Assembly: GCF_004337985.1 (NCBI RefSeq) | Contig: NC_043742.1 | Coordinates: 5,966,983-6,030,982, forward strand | Direction: 5' to 3' | Length of the DNA stretch: 64,000 bases | Origin: Pyricularia pennisetigena | Lineage: Eukaryota > Ascomycota > Sordariomycetes > Magnaporthales > Pyriculariaceae | Translations under genes and position numbers: made by a program | Shown here: positions 23,430 to 35,200 of the stretch, piece after piece | Layout of the letters: every line of letters starts with the position of its first letter | Numbering within the stretch: the first letter of the stretch is position 1 | Notes under the pieces: model-generated | The model's input: only the letters and a program-made list of their open reading frames with translations | What the model was told of the DNA's origin: nothing | Database searches by the model: none

Positions 23430-24575
23430 ATGGGCTTCTCAGTATGGTCTGCCATGACGGCAGTCCTGGGGCTGTCGGCAGCAGTGGTATCGGCCGGAGC
23501 TACCCCCAGCAGGCACACGGCGAGGGCCGACGCGGCCTGCAACAACTCTCCGGAGCTGTGCTCGAGGGCGTACAACAAGATCACACACATGGGCGCCCAC
23601 GACAGCCCGTTCCTCCGCGACGCGTCGACGGGCAACTCGATCGCGGGCAACCAGTTCTTCAACGCGACCGTGGCCCTCTCGGCCGGCCTGAGGCTGCTGC
23701 AGGGCCAGGTCCACAACGTCAACGGCACCCTGCGGCTCTGCCACTCGGACTGCTCGCTGCTCGACGCCGGCCCGCTGGAGGACTGGCTCGCCAAGGTCAA
23801 GGCCTGGATGGACGACCACCCAAACGACGTCGTCACCGTGCTGCTGGTCAACTCGGCCAAGATGGACGTCGCAAAGTTCGGTGCCGCCTTTGAGGCCTCG
23901 GGCATAGCAAAGTACGGCTACAAGCCCGCGTCCACCACGGCCCCGACGGGCGACTGGCCGACCCTCCAGGCCATGATCGACGCCGGCACGCGCCTCGTGT
24001 CCTTCATCGCTTCCATCGACGCGAGCCCCGCCTACCCTTACCTGCTCTCCGAGTTCTCGTACGTCTTCGAGACCGAGTTCATGGTCACGACCCCGACCGG
24101 CTTCAACTGCAGCCGGGGCCGGCCCGCGGCCGCCGGCACCGCCGCCAACGCCATCGCCAAGAACTTCATCCCGCTCATGAACCACTTCAAGTACGACAGC
24201 CTCACCAGCAGCATCCAGGTCCCCGCCGTCGGCGACATCAACTCGACCAACTCGCCCGACGCCGCCCAGCCGGGCTCCTTGCGCCTGCACGCCGACACGT
24301 GCAAGAGGGAGTGGGGCGTCGTCCCCGTCCTGGTCCTCGTCGACTTTTGGGACAAGGGGCCCTCCATCCAGGTCGCCGACGCCATGAACGCCATCACCCC
24401 GACGGGGAGGACCCTGCCGTCGACCGCCGATGGAGCTGGAACTGGCAACAAGGGCAGCACTACTACCGGGTCCTCCACCGGCCGGAGCGACGGGAGCAGC
24501 ACCAAGGAGCCCAGGCTGGGCTTGGGCACCGGCGCCCTAGTGGCTTTCATGGCGGCTGCCGTACTCATGTTTTGA
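23430..24575 (+). CDS. Secreted GPI-anchored PLC-like phosphodiesterase
   Basis: Single exon, 381 residues. It has a signal peptide (about 1-24) and a TIM-barrel fold of the phosphatidylinositol-phospholipase-C-like superfamily. Candidate catalytic histidines are His57 in [11 protein letters not shown] and His95 or His105 in the [14 protein letters not shown] segment. Cysteines fit disulfides in a secreted protein. A Ser/Thr/Gly-rich linker (about 335-362) leads to a hydrophobic tail (about 363-381), the pattern of a GPI attachment signal, so it is probably held at the plasma membrane or wall. The substrate is unknown; many such fungal proteins are uncharacterised. Codons are strikingly rich in G/C at the third position compared with the disordered-protein gene that follows. 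The leader has no upstream ATG for about 450 bp, supporting this start. Superfamily is well supported, exact function is not. Confidence 0.85.
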   Translation: MGFSVWSAMTAVLGLSAAVVSAGATPSRHTARADAACNNSPELCSRAYNKITHMGAHDSPFLRDASTGNSIAGNQFFNATVALSAGLRLLQGQVHNVNGTLRLCHSDCSLLDAGPLEDWLAKVKAWMDDHPNDVVTVLLVNSAKMDVAKFGAAFEASGIAKYGYKPASTTAPTGDWPTLQAMIDAGTRLVSFIASIDASPAYPYLLSEFSYVFETEFMVTTPTGFNCSRGRPAAAGTAANAIAKNFIPLMNHFKYDSLTSSIQVPAVGDINSTNSPDAAQPGSLRLHADTCKREWGVVPVLVLVDFWDKGPSIQVADAMNAITPTGRTLPSTADGAGTGNKGSTTTGSSTGRSDGSSTKEPRLGLGTGALVAFMAAAVLMF

Positions 24576-25221
24576 TTTTTTTTTTTCTTTTCTTTTTTTT
24601 TCTCTTTTGATATCTTATTTTGTATACATGATGATTCCGGAACTGGCTTTGCGTCTTCCTTTTGTCAGACTAAATATCCGACACAGATTTAGCATAGCGA
24701 TGGCGTTTTGAATTTGATTTGTCATTATTTTTGATTCTTTGCTTTTTTTTTTTTTTTTTTAATAATATTTCCTCTCCTTTTGCCATTGTATCCTGTGACT
24801 ATACCACTGTAGACTCCTTCAATGAGCTTTGTATCGTGTTGCAACACCAGTAATTATACGGTCAAGGTCGATCCCTATTTCGCGTTCACCGCAGGCTAGT
24901 ATAGAAATAAATTACGAGATTTTTGGTTGGCTGGCGTGGCTTGAAACGTTGGACGACGTCCGGTTGGGCCTTTCGGCTAAGGAAGCAAAGTGGTTATCCT
25001 AGACTGGAATCCATCGCGCACACATAGCCACTGACTGTTGATCCTTATACTCAAATTCAACCTTCCAAGGAATGCCCTTCCACAAGGAAGAAGAAAATCA
25101 AGAAATCGGAGACCCGTCGTCCCCATAAATGACGAACCAATCCAGAAAGCAACAAGGAATGCCCTCCAACTACGCTAGAGCCATATTGCATGCATGCAGA
25201 TTTAAATGGGCATCATTCAGA
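24576..25221. other. Convergent 3' spacer
   Basis: Between the phosphodiesterase and the next minus-strand gene. T-rich, with a T18 tract (24743-24760), as expected of two facing 3' ends. No gene was found. Confidence 0.7.
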
Positions 25222-28200
25222 TCATTCTTCCTCTGACACGTCCGAGTCCTCGTCCTCCATGTCTTGTAATTCCTGCCCAAGGAGCCGCTGCTGCTCTCCC
25301 TCCGTGGCAATGTCGCCTGCATTACTATCCCGCTGCTGAGCTTGCTGGTGGTTTATCTCTGCCGCAGTCAACTCATGGTCAACAGCTTTTTCTTGTTTTC
25401 GCAACCGGGACTTCTTTCTTTTCAGCTCCTCCAACTTCTTCGTCTCCTTTCTGGCTTCCTCCCGTTGCAGCATAGCCTTCCTCTGGTCTCGCTTCTCATT
25501 CACCTCCTCTTCGAGTTCTTCAGTATTGTCAATCAACCCCTCTCCAACTAGCAATGGCCCGATCAGTTCCGTCTTCTTGACAAATATCTGAAGGTGACGA
25601 AAGCCGAGAGGCAACCTGTACGCTGGATGGTTGTTGAAGTAGTATCTAGAATCTGGCATAGTCAAGTCAATGCCCTTTCGGGCGGCCTCGGCGACGGGGT
25701 TGATCTGGTTGTCACGCAAAAAGTCGGAAAGTCCACCTTGGCGGCATGTGCATGACGGATGGGTGCAGCAATTCAGGCTGATGAGATTATTCATCCCAAG
25801 AAATACACGATAGGCCTCGATATTCGCCTCCCGGAGAGTCGTAAAGGATGCTACCATTTCGTGATGGTAGGTGATATTTTCTGTGTTCTGATCAAACCAA
25901 TCTCCCTCTTCGTCGTGCTCCTCTTCCACGCTCTCGTCCTCCTCTACTTCCAATTCGTCCTCTCCAGAATGATGACCCGTAGTATCCTCGGACTGTCCAA
26001 TCGTTATAGCGGGTTCGGTTATAGCAGGTTCCTTTGTCGTCAGAGTATCGCCGTTGGTTGCTCTGTTATGCGCCCCGTCGTCACTCTCAGAGTCAGAGTC
26101 GTCAACCTCATCTTCGCTCTCATGCTCAGCGGTCGTGGTGGGTTTCAGGCTACAGCTTGCTTCCTCGTCTTGGCCCTCTTCGTCTGCCGCCTGATCCTCC
26201 ATATCAGCCACATAGCGCCTATATAAGTTCCTTGGCAACGGACTGACAACGCTGGATAACACCTTCCTTTCAGAATCGGTTATCTGGCCGGCCATGAGGA
26301 GCGATGTCGCTTCTTTTGTCAGAGGCGTCAAGGGTGGAGGTGGCCTCTGAGTGTCGCATTTTCGGGCGTTTTGGTCAATCGTGAAGACGGCCCAAACAAC
26401 AAACTGCACGGGCGTGAAAGCGGCCTTTGCCTGTTTTGAGAGCTTTCTCCCCCTGTGCATGCTGGGCTGCACCTCTCCCGCCTGCATCTCGACGAAGTCT
26501 ACGATGACAGAATGTTTCTTGCCGTTACTGAAAACCCGATGGCCTTCAAATAAGCCGCCCCTCTTATCGTCGAAGACCATTTTCATTTCTGTGAGCTGAC
26601 TGCCTTCCCCGGCCTGTCGGAGAACAGGATCATTCTCGTTGAGGAAGACAGCTTGGGCATGATCATTGGCGCTTTCCTTCTCGAGAAAGGTCTTCTCCTC
26701 TTCGACATACCGCTCTTCAGCCTCTTCAGGCTCGATATACGGATAGGTCTTGATCACTCTGTAAGCGAAGATTCGACGACCTGGCTCCAGTCCGCAGAGA
26801 GGCTTCGTCAGTCTTGTCTGTTTACGTATGGCTTCTACCTCATTATTTAATTCTGCACTGTTGTCGTGATGCAGCTCTCCTGGCCGGTTCTTGTAGGCGT
26901 TCTTGGCGGCGCGCTCTTCCTTGCGTTTGAAGAGCTCCAATTGCTTATTACTCTCCAAGGCGTCGATTCGCTGCTGTATTTCATCCGCTGGCAGATCGGG
27001 ATGAGCACTTGTGATATCCAGACGAAACTTCTCCTGGCGCTTCCGAGACTTGATGTCATCTTGCATCGCCTGTTTGTCTCTGATTTCATGCCACGATTGC
27101 TCCGATCTAGTTGTCACTGTCCTCTTCATCTGTCGTCTGCGTTGACTGGACTGAGACGTCAGTCTATGTTGAACAGGAGCCGCTGTTTGCTGCAGGACCA
27201 ACAAGGCAGCCTCCTTGCCCATCGGACGAGTGGGTTGCTGAGTGGTAGGGACTGCAGGCTTTGTGATGGGCCGCGAGCCTTGGAAACCAGTTATATCAAT
27301 AGGCTTGCTCGTTCCTTTGGCACCGATATGGGTAGTGATAGCAGGCAAAGATTTTTGGGAGGGGCGTGCCGCAAGTCGGGGTAGTGTAAGTTGCTGGCTC
27401 ACTACATTTGGCTGTTCATCAACTGTGTTCGCTCCCGACGTTTTGGCAGTGGTGCTGTTCGTGTTCGCTATTGATGAATTCTCAGTCAACAGCCCATGTT
27501 TGGACATGGAGTCTCTCTTGGACACTGTCGCATCCAGGATGGAAACAGTACCAGTTATGAAATTAGTGCTGTCCGTTTGCGAACGATCTCGGTAGTCTCC
27601 GGCCACTTGACTAGGGTGCTTTGAATACGCGCTATGCTGTCCGGATGCAACGCCCTGTGACGATGCCGTCTGGTTTTTTGGGGAATAAGCTTGCTGCCTG
27701 GCCATCTCTGCCGGTTCCTCGTCATCACTGAGTACAATGACATCGTGAATTGTTAAATCAGTACTGGCACGCTGCCCAGAACCCGACTGTGCGGTAGTAT
27801 AATGACCAGCTTCGGTACGAGTATGTCCTGACCTGTTTGCAGCTTTCCCAGGATCGTCTCGGAGTGAGCTCTGGGAGCTATTTCCCTTGGATATAGATGG
27901 AGATGCCAACTCTGGGTATTGGTCTGCAGTGTGCACGCCATTCATCGAGGCGGCGGACTTTGGTGTCGGCAGCTGGCAAACAACTTTGCTTATCTCTGTG
28001 CCGTTGAAGGTCTTGTGGGTTGGTGTCGTAATGATAGGAGCAGGACGGGGTCGAGACGCCATATTGCTCTCTGATGCGTTATCGGTGTCCCGTGAGCCGT
28101 GTGTCCGACCGTGTGACTGAATTGTATCGGTGAATCCCCTCGCAGATGCTCCGTGATCTACAGTCCGACTCCTCTTGGTAGTCTGTGCCGATTCTGATGA

Positions 28201-28994
28201 CTCTTGAGTTGACTTTTTGAATATCGAACGCTTACGCTTCCTGGGTTTGGGTGGCAGTTTTGCAAAATTTGGCGGAGTCCAGCCCAATGGCACACGTAGA
28301 CGAGTTTGACCTGATATTGGGGCCTTGGAGGATGCCAACAATCCCAGTAGTCCGGATGCGGAGCCAATGAAGCTGCTGCCATCATACTGGCTTTTGGAGT
28401 CGTCCTTATTGTGACTTGACACGTCTTCCTGCAGATGTTGATGGGGCAATTCGTCGTCTATCTCAATCAAGCATGCGGGCTGGCAGGTTTTTAGTGACGA
28501 GGAAGTATCACCCTGGAACCTCGCGCTTGACGCTGTCGATGTTGAGGCCACCTCACTGGAGCACAAGTTGGGGTGTCCATCTGTTGGCTGAGCCATGTCT
28601 GAGGCAGGAGCGCTTAGCAATGGCGGAAAGTGCAAATGATCTAAGTGGTCTATTGTGTCAGGAGGCCGTGCAGCTTGTTCAGTCACGAGTGGCTCTTCAA
28701 CTTGAGGGCCCTCAAGGGGTCCCCAGTTCCACCCGGCAATGGTACCATTGTTTGCATTCTGCAATGAAGAAAGGCCGTTTTCGTCAAGATCCCCTGTTAC
28801 ACCAATATTAGTGAGAATACCTAGATGCACACGAGGCGAGAAACATGTGGCATATAGAAGTTACAGTTTTCGAGAAATGCACCGTTGTCGATCTCATGAG
28901 CATCGGACGCCGCTGAGAGTTGGTCAATGCTGCCGGTGATATTATCATTCAACGCTGACAGTCGGTTCGTCCCTATGTTGCATTGATCCTCCAT
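25222..28994 (-). CDS. Uncharacterised large charged protein
   Basis: I do not recognise this protein. Two coding exons, 28994-28865 and 28793-25222, give 1233 residues. The 71-nt intron is GT-AG with an ACTAAT branch-like site, and the join gives ...LENWDLDEN.... The N-terminal half is Ser/Thr/Gln-rich and probably disordered, with basic nuclear-localisation-like patches (for example PPKPRKRKRS). A central, more ordered block contains LEPGRRIFAYRVIKTYPYIE and a hydrophobic segment (TPVQFVVWAVFTID). Acidic runs follow, then a Cys-rich patch (NCCTHPSCTCRQ) and a Lys/Glu coiled coil ending in an acidic tail. A nuclear or nucleolar role is a guess from composition. The start is uncertain: the frame is open to an ATG at 29057, but a strong acceptor (branch CTGAC, then TTTAG) ends at about 29042, implying a further upstream exon. 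Confidence 0.75.
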
Positions 28995-30119
28995 CTCGAT
29001 CGGAGTGTAGGTGAACTTCCGAGGTAGAGCTTGAAGTGATCTAAAGGGCAAAAACATAAAGTCAGTTTATCCTACAAGTTCATTTTTTCAGCCCGGTTTG
29101 TGGTCGGGAACTGAGCACTAGGGTAAAGCAATATTAAATTTAAGTCAAGGGCTCGTCTAGAAAGAGGTTCGGCGGCTAAAGCAGTTAAATTTTTAATGTG
29201 TTAGTTTGAAGCAGTTGAAGGGTAGGTTCACCAACGGATTTGACGTGAGGTTTAATGTTAGATCTGGTGGCGAGTGGCCGATAAAAAAATATAAGGAGGA
29301 AATAAAAGACGAACAAGTTTGACCTGATGTGTGGTGAAGTTATATCCTTGCCGCATTGGGTTGCAGGTAGGGTGGAAGGTCGAAGACGTAGCAATTGGAA
29401 GTAAATCAGATTGGTAACACTCTTTTCAAGCATTCGTCTACAAGCTTCTGTTTACACCGAGAAGCTGTTAGATATACAAGCAAACATGCAATGTCACACC
29501 TGTCCCAGATATGCGCAGTTTGTCACATTTGTCAAGAGCGCTAAAGATCGCTTTATGCTTCGTAGGACAACATCTATGCATAAAGTATCTACTACTTGAT
29601 TCCTCATCTAAATACTTGTTTACTTACTCGCCCCAATAAATGTATGGGTATGCGTTCACGCTGACTACTATGGAATGAATGCCTGATAAACTGAGAAAGT
29701 GAAAGAAGTTACAGATCGTTTGTTTTTGATATTGGGGTCGAATGGATTTATTGGAGGGTTTAGATAACAATCAGTGTGGGCTCTACACCGAGGCCCCCCG
29801 TGGTCACTCAATAGATAGGAATGTCCAGTTCACGAGCTGGGGCTTTGGTCTACTGTAGAATAAATTTCCAGAAACAAATCGGTTGGTTTATCCGTCTTGG
29901 ACGCCTAGTTGCTGTCTTGAGTAACGAATTCTGAGCGTTCAGGGAAGCGCAGTTCCACCGCGTCACACACCCATCCGTCACGTTGCTTGGCCTATTACTA
30001 GCCTGTTCAGAATGCAGGCGAAATGTAGCGGGCCTGAAAACATATAATTGGTTGCCCATCATGTAGAAATTGTCGTACTACAACGAGAAGAAGCAAAGTC
30101 ATTCATATACTACCAGCGC
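28995..30119. other. Spacer upstream of the uncharacterised gene
   Basis: Promoter and probable 5' untranslated exon or intron of the minus-strand gene at 25222-28994, plus the 3' end of DBP9. Relatively A/T-rich. The acceptor near 29042 suggests a non-coding or short coding first exon somewhere here, which I could not place. No other gene was found. Confidence 0.5.
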
Positions 30120-32276
30120 TCACTTGGATTTCCTTTTCGCCTTGAATGTCTTCAACGGATCCGACTTCCTCCCACCAACCTTGAAACTGCGGGCACCGCC
30201 CTTCTTGAAGAACTTGCCCTTCTTTTGCCGATCGGAGCTCTTCCTCAACGGGACGAAACCAATCTCGGCCGCCGAGAGACCCTTTCTTCCCTCCTTGGGC
30301 AGCAGATAATCTGGGACATGCCGCAGTTCAGGGTTTGCGCGCGCAGTTCGAAGCTCCCCGTCGTGACGCACAAGATGCTGCAGCTCGGCTGGGTTTTCTT
30401 CAAAGTGACGCTTGAGCTTCTCGCTCTTGAGCAGCTCCTGCCGCAGCTCACGCGTGCGCGCCTCTCGTACCGCGATCTTGGTGACGGCTCGCAGGGCATC
30501 GTTCATTCGGTACCGGAAGCTCTCAACCTGGTCCCTGTCAAAGTTGTAAGGCTTGATCTCACGACCCAGCTTCTTCTGTTGCTTGATGACGCGCGCCAGA
30601 ACCTTCTCGTCATTCTCAGCCGAATCGATGCTGGTCGGAATGTGCTTCCTGAAAAGCTCTTTAGGCACGTAGAAGCTCAGCACCATGCCCGTCTGTCCAG
30701 CTCGACCTGTCCGGCCGATACGGTGTGTATACGAAGTTGACGATAGCGGCAGGTCAAAGTTGACAACCACCGCGACATTCTTAAAGTCGATGCCTCGAGA
30801 CACACCATACTGCTTGTCCCGTTTCCTGTCCATCTTCCGCTTCTTTTTGGGTCTAGATGCTGCTTTTGACGCTTCGCCATCTTGACCCTCATCTTCGTTC
30901 TCCTGCTTCTTGTCGGTCTCGGCTTCTTCTTTTCCATCTCCGGTTGGTGCTGGGCGGTCCTCATCACCCATCATTTCGTTCTCATCGGATGCTATTATTA
31001 TGTCATAGACATTGCGGTTAAACTCTTCGACAACTGATATCCTCGTGTTTACTGGCAGCTCCGAGTTGAGAATACAGCTGCGAATACCAAATTGCTCAAA
31101 GAACAGCTTGAGGCGGTAGCACCGATCGACGTCTGCCACAAATATGATGACTTTGCCCTTGATGAGTTGGAGCTTGAACAGAATGTAAGCCAAGAGGAAT
31201 TTTTCGTCTTCACCACACCTATAGCACAGTTTTGGTCAGTAAACATGTACTACTGCACAGGAAACAACTCTCAACATGAGCCAAAACTTACTTTACAATG
31301 TATTGTGTGATCTCCGAACCCTTTGCGTCAGGCTCCTCCAGGTCCAACAGGACAGGATCGCGGAGGAAGATGCCCTTGAGGGTGTCAATCTCGTCAGTGA
31401 GCGTGGCGCTTGTCATGACTGTCTGAACTCCCTTGGGCAAGCTACGTGCGACCTTCTCCAGGTCCTCATCGTAGCCATAGGACAAAACAAGGTCGGCCTC
31501 GTCAAGGACCAGATGCGACAGCTTGTCCAAAGACAAAGCTCCCGAGTCCACATTTCGCCATGCCGTGGATGGAGTCGAAACGACAATGTCTGGGGAGCTG
31601 GACTGTAAAAGAGACCTCTGGACCGCATCGGATACCTTGTCGGTAAGCCCGACGACCTGTACGTCCTTGGCACAGAATGCGCTGAACCGCTCAACTTCCT
31701 TGGTGACTTGGACCGTGAGCTCCCGAGTGGGAACCAGAATGAGAGCAGAGGTGTATGTAGCACTGGGGTTGATCTGGAGCACGCATGGGACGTCAGTGGA
31801 TGCACCATCGCAGGAGGAAGAAACAACTGCTCGTGCGGGAAGAGTGACTGACCTGTTTGCGCTTCAATACTGCTTGGAGGATAGGGAGGACATAGGCAGC
31901 AGTCTATTCGTTTGGTTGATTCGTTAGAGCTATGTCTTGAATGAATAGGATGGCTGGGTGCATCTGTTGAGCGGACAAAAAAACTGACCTTGCCACTGCC
32001 AGTCTTAGCCTTAGCCAGAACATCGCGTCCCTCCAATGCAAGAGGTATGGCTTTACTTTGCACCAGGGTCGGTTTCTGAAAGGACTGTTGAGCTACAGCT
32101 TGAAGGAGTCGCGGATCGAGCCCAAGATCGGCGAAGGAGGGCGAGGCGGCTACAGTGGCGGCTTCAGAGGAGGGGGCGGCATTGGCGACGACAGAAGACA
32201 CCTCGGTATCGTTCTTTTTTTTGTTGGTCGCCGCCACTAACACAGGTTCATTGTTCTCGTTCAATTTGCGTTTCAT
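30120..32276 (-). CDS. DBP9: DEAD-box RNA helicase Dbp9
   Basis: Four exons: 32276-31989, 31903-31853, 31773-31292 and 31218-30120, giving 639 residues. All junctions are in frame with GT-AG introns of 85, 79 and 73 nt. Family role: a nucleolar ATP-dependent helicase needed for early 60S subunit assembly (DDX56 in animals). Visible motifs: Q-motif region ([14 protein letters not shown]...KPTLVQ), motif I AKTGSGK (90-96), PTRE, DEAD (204-207), SAT, and motif [12 protein letters not shown]. Between the ASDE segment and SRGIDF there is a charged low-complexity insert, present in this subfamily. The C-terminus is Lys/Arg-rich. The first intron falls exactly after the Walker A lysine, and the second exon is only 51 nt. 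An upstream in-frame TTG at 32300 is not a plausible eukaryotic start. Very confident. Confidence 0.94.
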
Positions 32277-35200
32277 ATTGATAGCATGAATAAAGGGCAA
32301 TATTCTAGCATGGGTGTGGTTTGTTTTTCATTGTCATACCATTCATTGGTGTTGACGTCGTGGCGAGCGCATGCGGTGGTTGTGAAAAAAACTACAAATT
32401 TCTTATCTTATCGGGGGACTATCGCCTATCGGGTTCATTTTTTTTTTTTTTTTTTTTTTGTTGGTCTAAGGTTGCCTAGGTCTGTCTCACTGCAACCACA
32501 AAACGTGCCAAGCCGGAGATCGGTGTGCATCAAATTGATTTTGGGAAACCAGTGAGTCGGGATAAAAATTCTTAGAGACTCAGACACATGGAAGTTGAGG
32601 TAAGTAATGCTGCAAAGCTCTCGAAACGGTTAAATGACTGCAGAGCATTGCGAGCAAGTGAGTAACCGAAACAGAGATATGTTGGTTCATGAGTAAGAGC
32701 TAGGCTAGACCTTCGAAATGACCAATGCCCTGTAGATAAGTCGAGTGTTCAGCAGCGAATTGTGTGGCTTGTCGCCAATTGGCTTGACCCCACATTGAGG
32801 CTCTTGATCTCGAGCTCGCACGAGCCATCAAATCGCCGGAACGTGGTCTTGGCAATGTCGGGGGTTGCGTCTCTTCTTGTGTGTCGCAATGTCATGTTGA
32901 ATTAAATGCACACTATTTTCTAGTAGCCCAGCTCCCTGTTTGTATATAGATTCATCTGTTGTTAGATCATTGGGGATTAGCATCAAAATCCACGCAACGA
33001 TATCTTGGCATTTGTCGCCGTGCGGAAGGTCGTCGCGTCCTGCGCAAAAAAGTCCAGCTCCAAGTGTTGTGGGTTACGGCTGCGGTTGCTCCGGCCTCCC
33101 AAAGTCCGATGAGGGGAAAAAAAAAGAAAAGAAAAGGAAATGCCCAAGTAGATCGGGGGAACAAAGTCCACACATGATACAGAACGCACACAAGAAACGG
33201 CAATTGGCTGCATCGGAGCTCATGAATAACAAGGACAAGCTCAGGCTTCCAAGCACTTTGCAGAGCTTGATGCGCTGCCAAGAAAAAAACTGCACACAAC
33301 GCGGTTTTCCCCGGGATCTACGTAAGGGTCGACTCGGCTTTTGATTTTGCAAACCTGCAGTTCGTCGTGAATGGTGGTTTTTTACTCGCTGCCGTCAAAA
33401 ATACGGAGAATGGCACCGTCTCGCCGTCTCAGTTTTCGTGGTGTCGGCCAAATGTTTCACGCAATAGCGGAGCCCGGGGCCATTGTGGATGGGGAAAAGG
33501 TAGACACAACCTTGTTACCTTGGAGGATATGGAGAAACTCCAGCAATAGCTGAATTGTGATTATCCGGCGGCAAATATCATTTCGGAGCAATCGGATACT
33601 CGCTGTTGTTATCAGCAACCTGACTTTGTGGTACTGCTGTACAGTACTTCCAAGCAAAACGAACAGATAATCAGCACCACTGTACCAACCACGTAACAAA
33701 TGCCGCTAGTGGTGCCGAGTAGGGTTGCAAATTGAACCCCATGAGCTGGGCTACAGACCGCCCATTGGGTCTTTGTCAATTTGGAGGTCATGAGAAGGTT
33801 TCCCATTTTTTTTTTCTCTTTTTTCTTTTTTCTATTTGCTGCTGTAGTTAGTAGTGCCATGATTATGGTTTGTTGGTGCTCGATCGAGGTAAATTCCGCA
33901 CTAGACACCCCCCATTTACCATTATGCTACAGGGAAGGGAACAAGACGGAATACAGACTGCACTCTTGCAGCCTTCATTCATTGCCTTGCTGGGCCCTTG
34001 ATTTGTATTTTGATTTTCCCCCATGTTTTGCTTAGGGTTGGACACTTATCCTTATTTTTACTTTCCTTTCCGATTTACAATTCGGCCCATGGTTATGTAA
34101 ACCGGACGGACGTGCATCTGTCTTTCTGTAGTTCGCACCTTGGCAGGTATGGCACGGGAAGTCTAAATCCAAGCACGCACAGAGCCGCACGCTCAGTGGG
34201 TGTACATGGCTCGGTTCGCTTCTGGAGAACAATTGAGCAAAGCACATTGGTCCGCGCGGTGGATCGCGTGTCGGTCCCAATGGTTGAGACAAAAAGACTG
34301 GAACTGGAATCTATCTTGGAACTTCTTATTTTATTCGATTTGACTAATTGCAATAAGATGACCGGTGCCAGTCAGTCAAACAAACCAGTCGGAAATCCAG
34401 GGTCCTTGAGAGCAAGAATCTGTTACCGCAGCAAGGGGAGGCAAAGAAGACACATAATCATAATAAACCCAGTTATTAGGTATTGTAGGCATGCGAGTCT
34501 GGGAAGTCCGCGGACGTCGAAAGTTTATCGGCGTACAGTTCGGTTGATAGTTGGTTAAAATAGCACTGTACCTAAAACTTCGCACCGAGGGACGAGAAGG
34601 GAAGCTTGGTTGGTCTCTATGCATGGAAGCAGCCAGTTTGACCATGGGGTACACATGGACCCCACCATGTATTTCCAGGTTAGGCTTAGACAGCTCCCAA
34701 GAACTTCAGGGATACACGATCTGTCTCGTTAATATCCAGTCTATTTCCGTAAACATATGAGCGAATTCAAGTTAATCGCGCTTTTTTGTATTTTTATTTT
34801 TCATCCCCAATGCAAATGGCGGTGGCAACTCTTTTTTGTTATGCCTTGAATCGTTGCTGACAGAAATAGTTACCAGTTCTATGAGGCATAAAAGTGCGAG
34901 AAAAAAAACTGCTAGTTATGTCTACACATGCACGAAAGACTTTCACCACACGAGGGACAGAGATCATCCCAGCTTGCTCACGTTGGATGGGCGTACTCGG
35001 AACCAAGCGTGCTTGCTACGCGACATCGACGAACTGGAAACACCATAGCGGGAGCAGGCTTGGCATTGTCTCCGCGTAGTACAGTAAGATGCGCGCCAAG
35101 GTTAAACAAATGCGGGAAGAAAAATGCTTGGCGATAAATCGACACCCAGGTTTGGATAGAAAATGTGCTGCATGCAATGTGCAACGGAATGCCGGATTAA

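Noticed and set aside
23439..24290. 283-codon minus-strand open frame
   Set aside because: Antisense shadow of the GC-rich phosphodiesterase gene; Gly/Arg/Val-rich with no family features.
28995..29057. ATG at 29057 as start of the uncharacterised protein
   Set aside because: A branch site and TTTAG acceptor sit just inside this segment, so the ATG is probably intronic; kept as an alternative only.
30048..30740. 230-codon plus-strand open frame
   Set aside because: Antisense to the conserved helicase C-terminal domain of DBP9.
33998..34558. 186-codon plus-strand open frame in the DBP9-ATPase spacer
   Set aside because: No recognisable domain, ordinary spacer composition and no splice partners; most likely chance.
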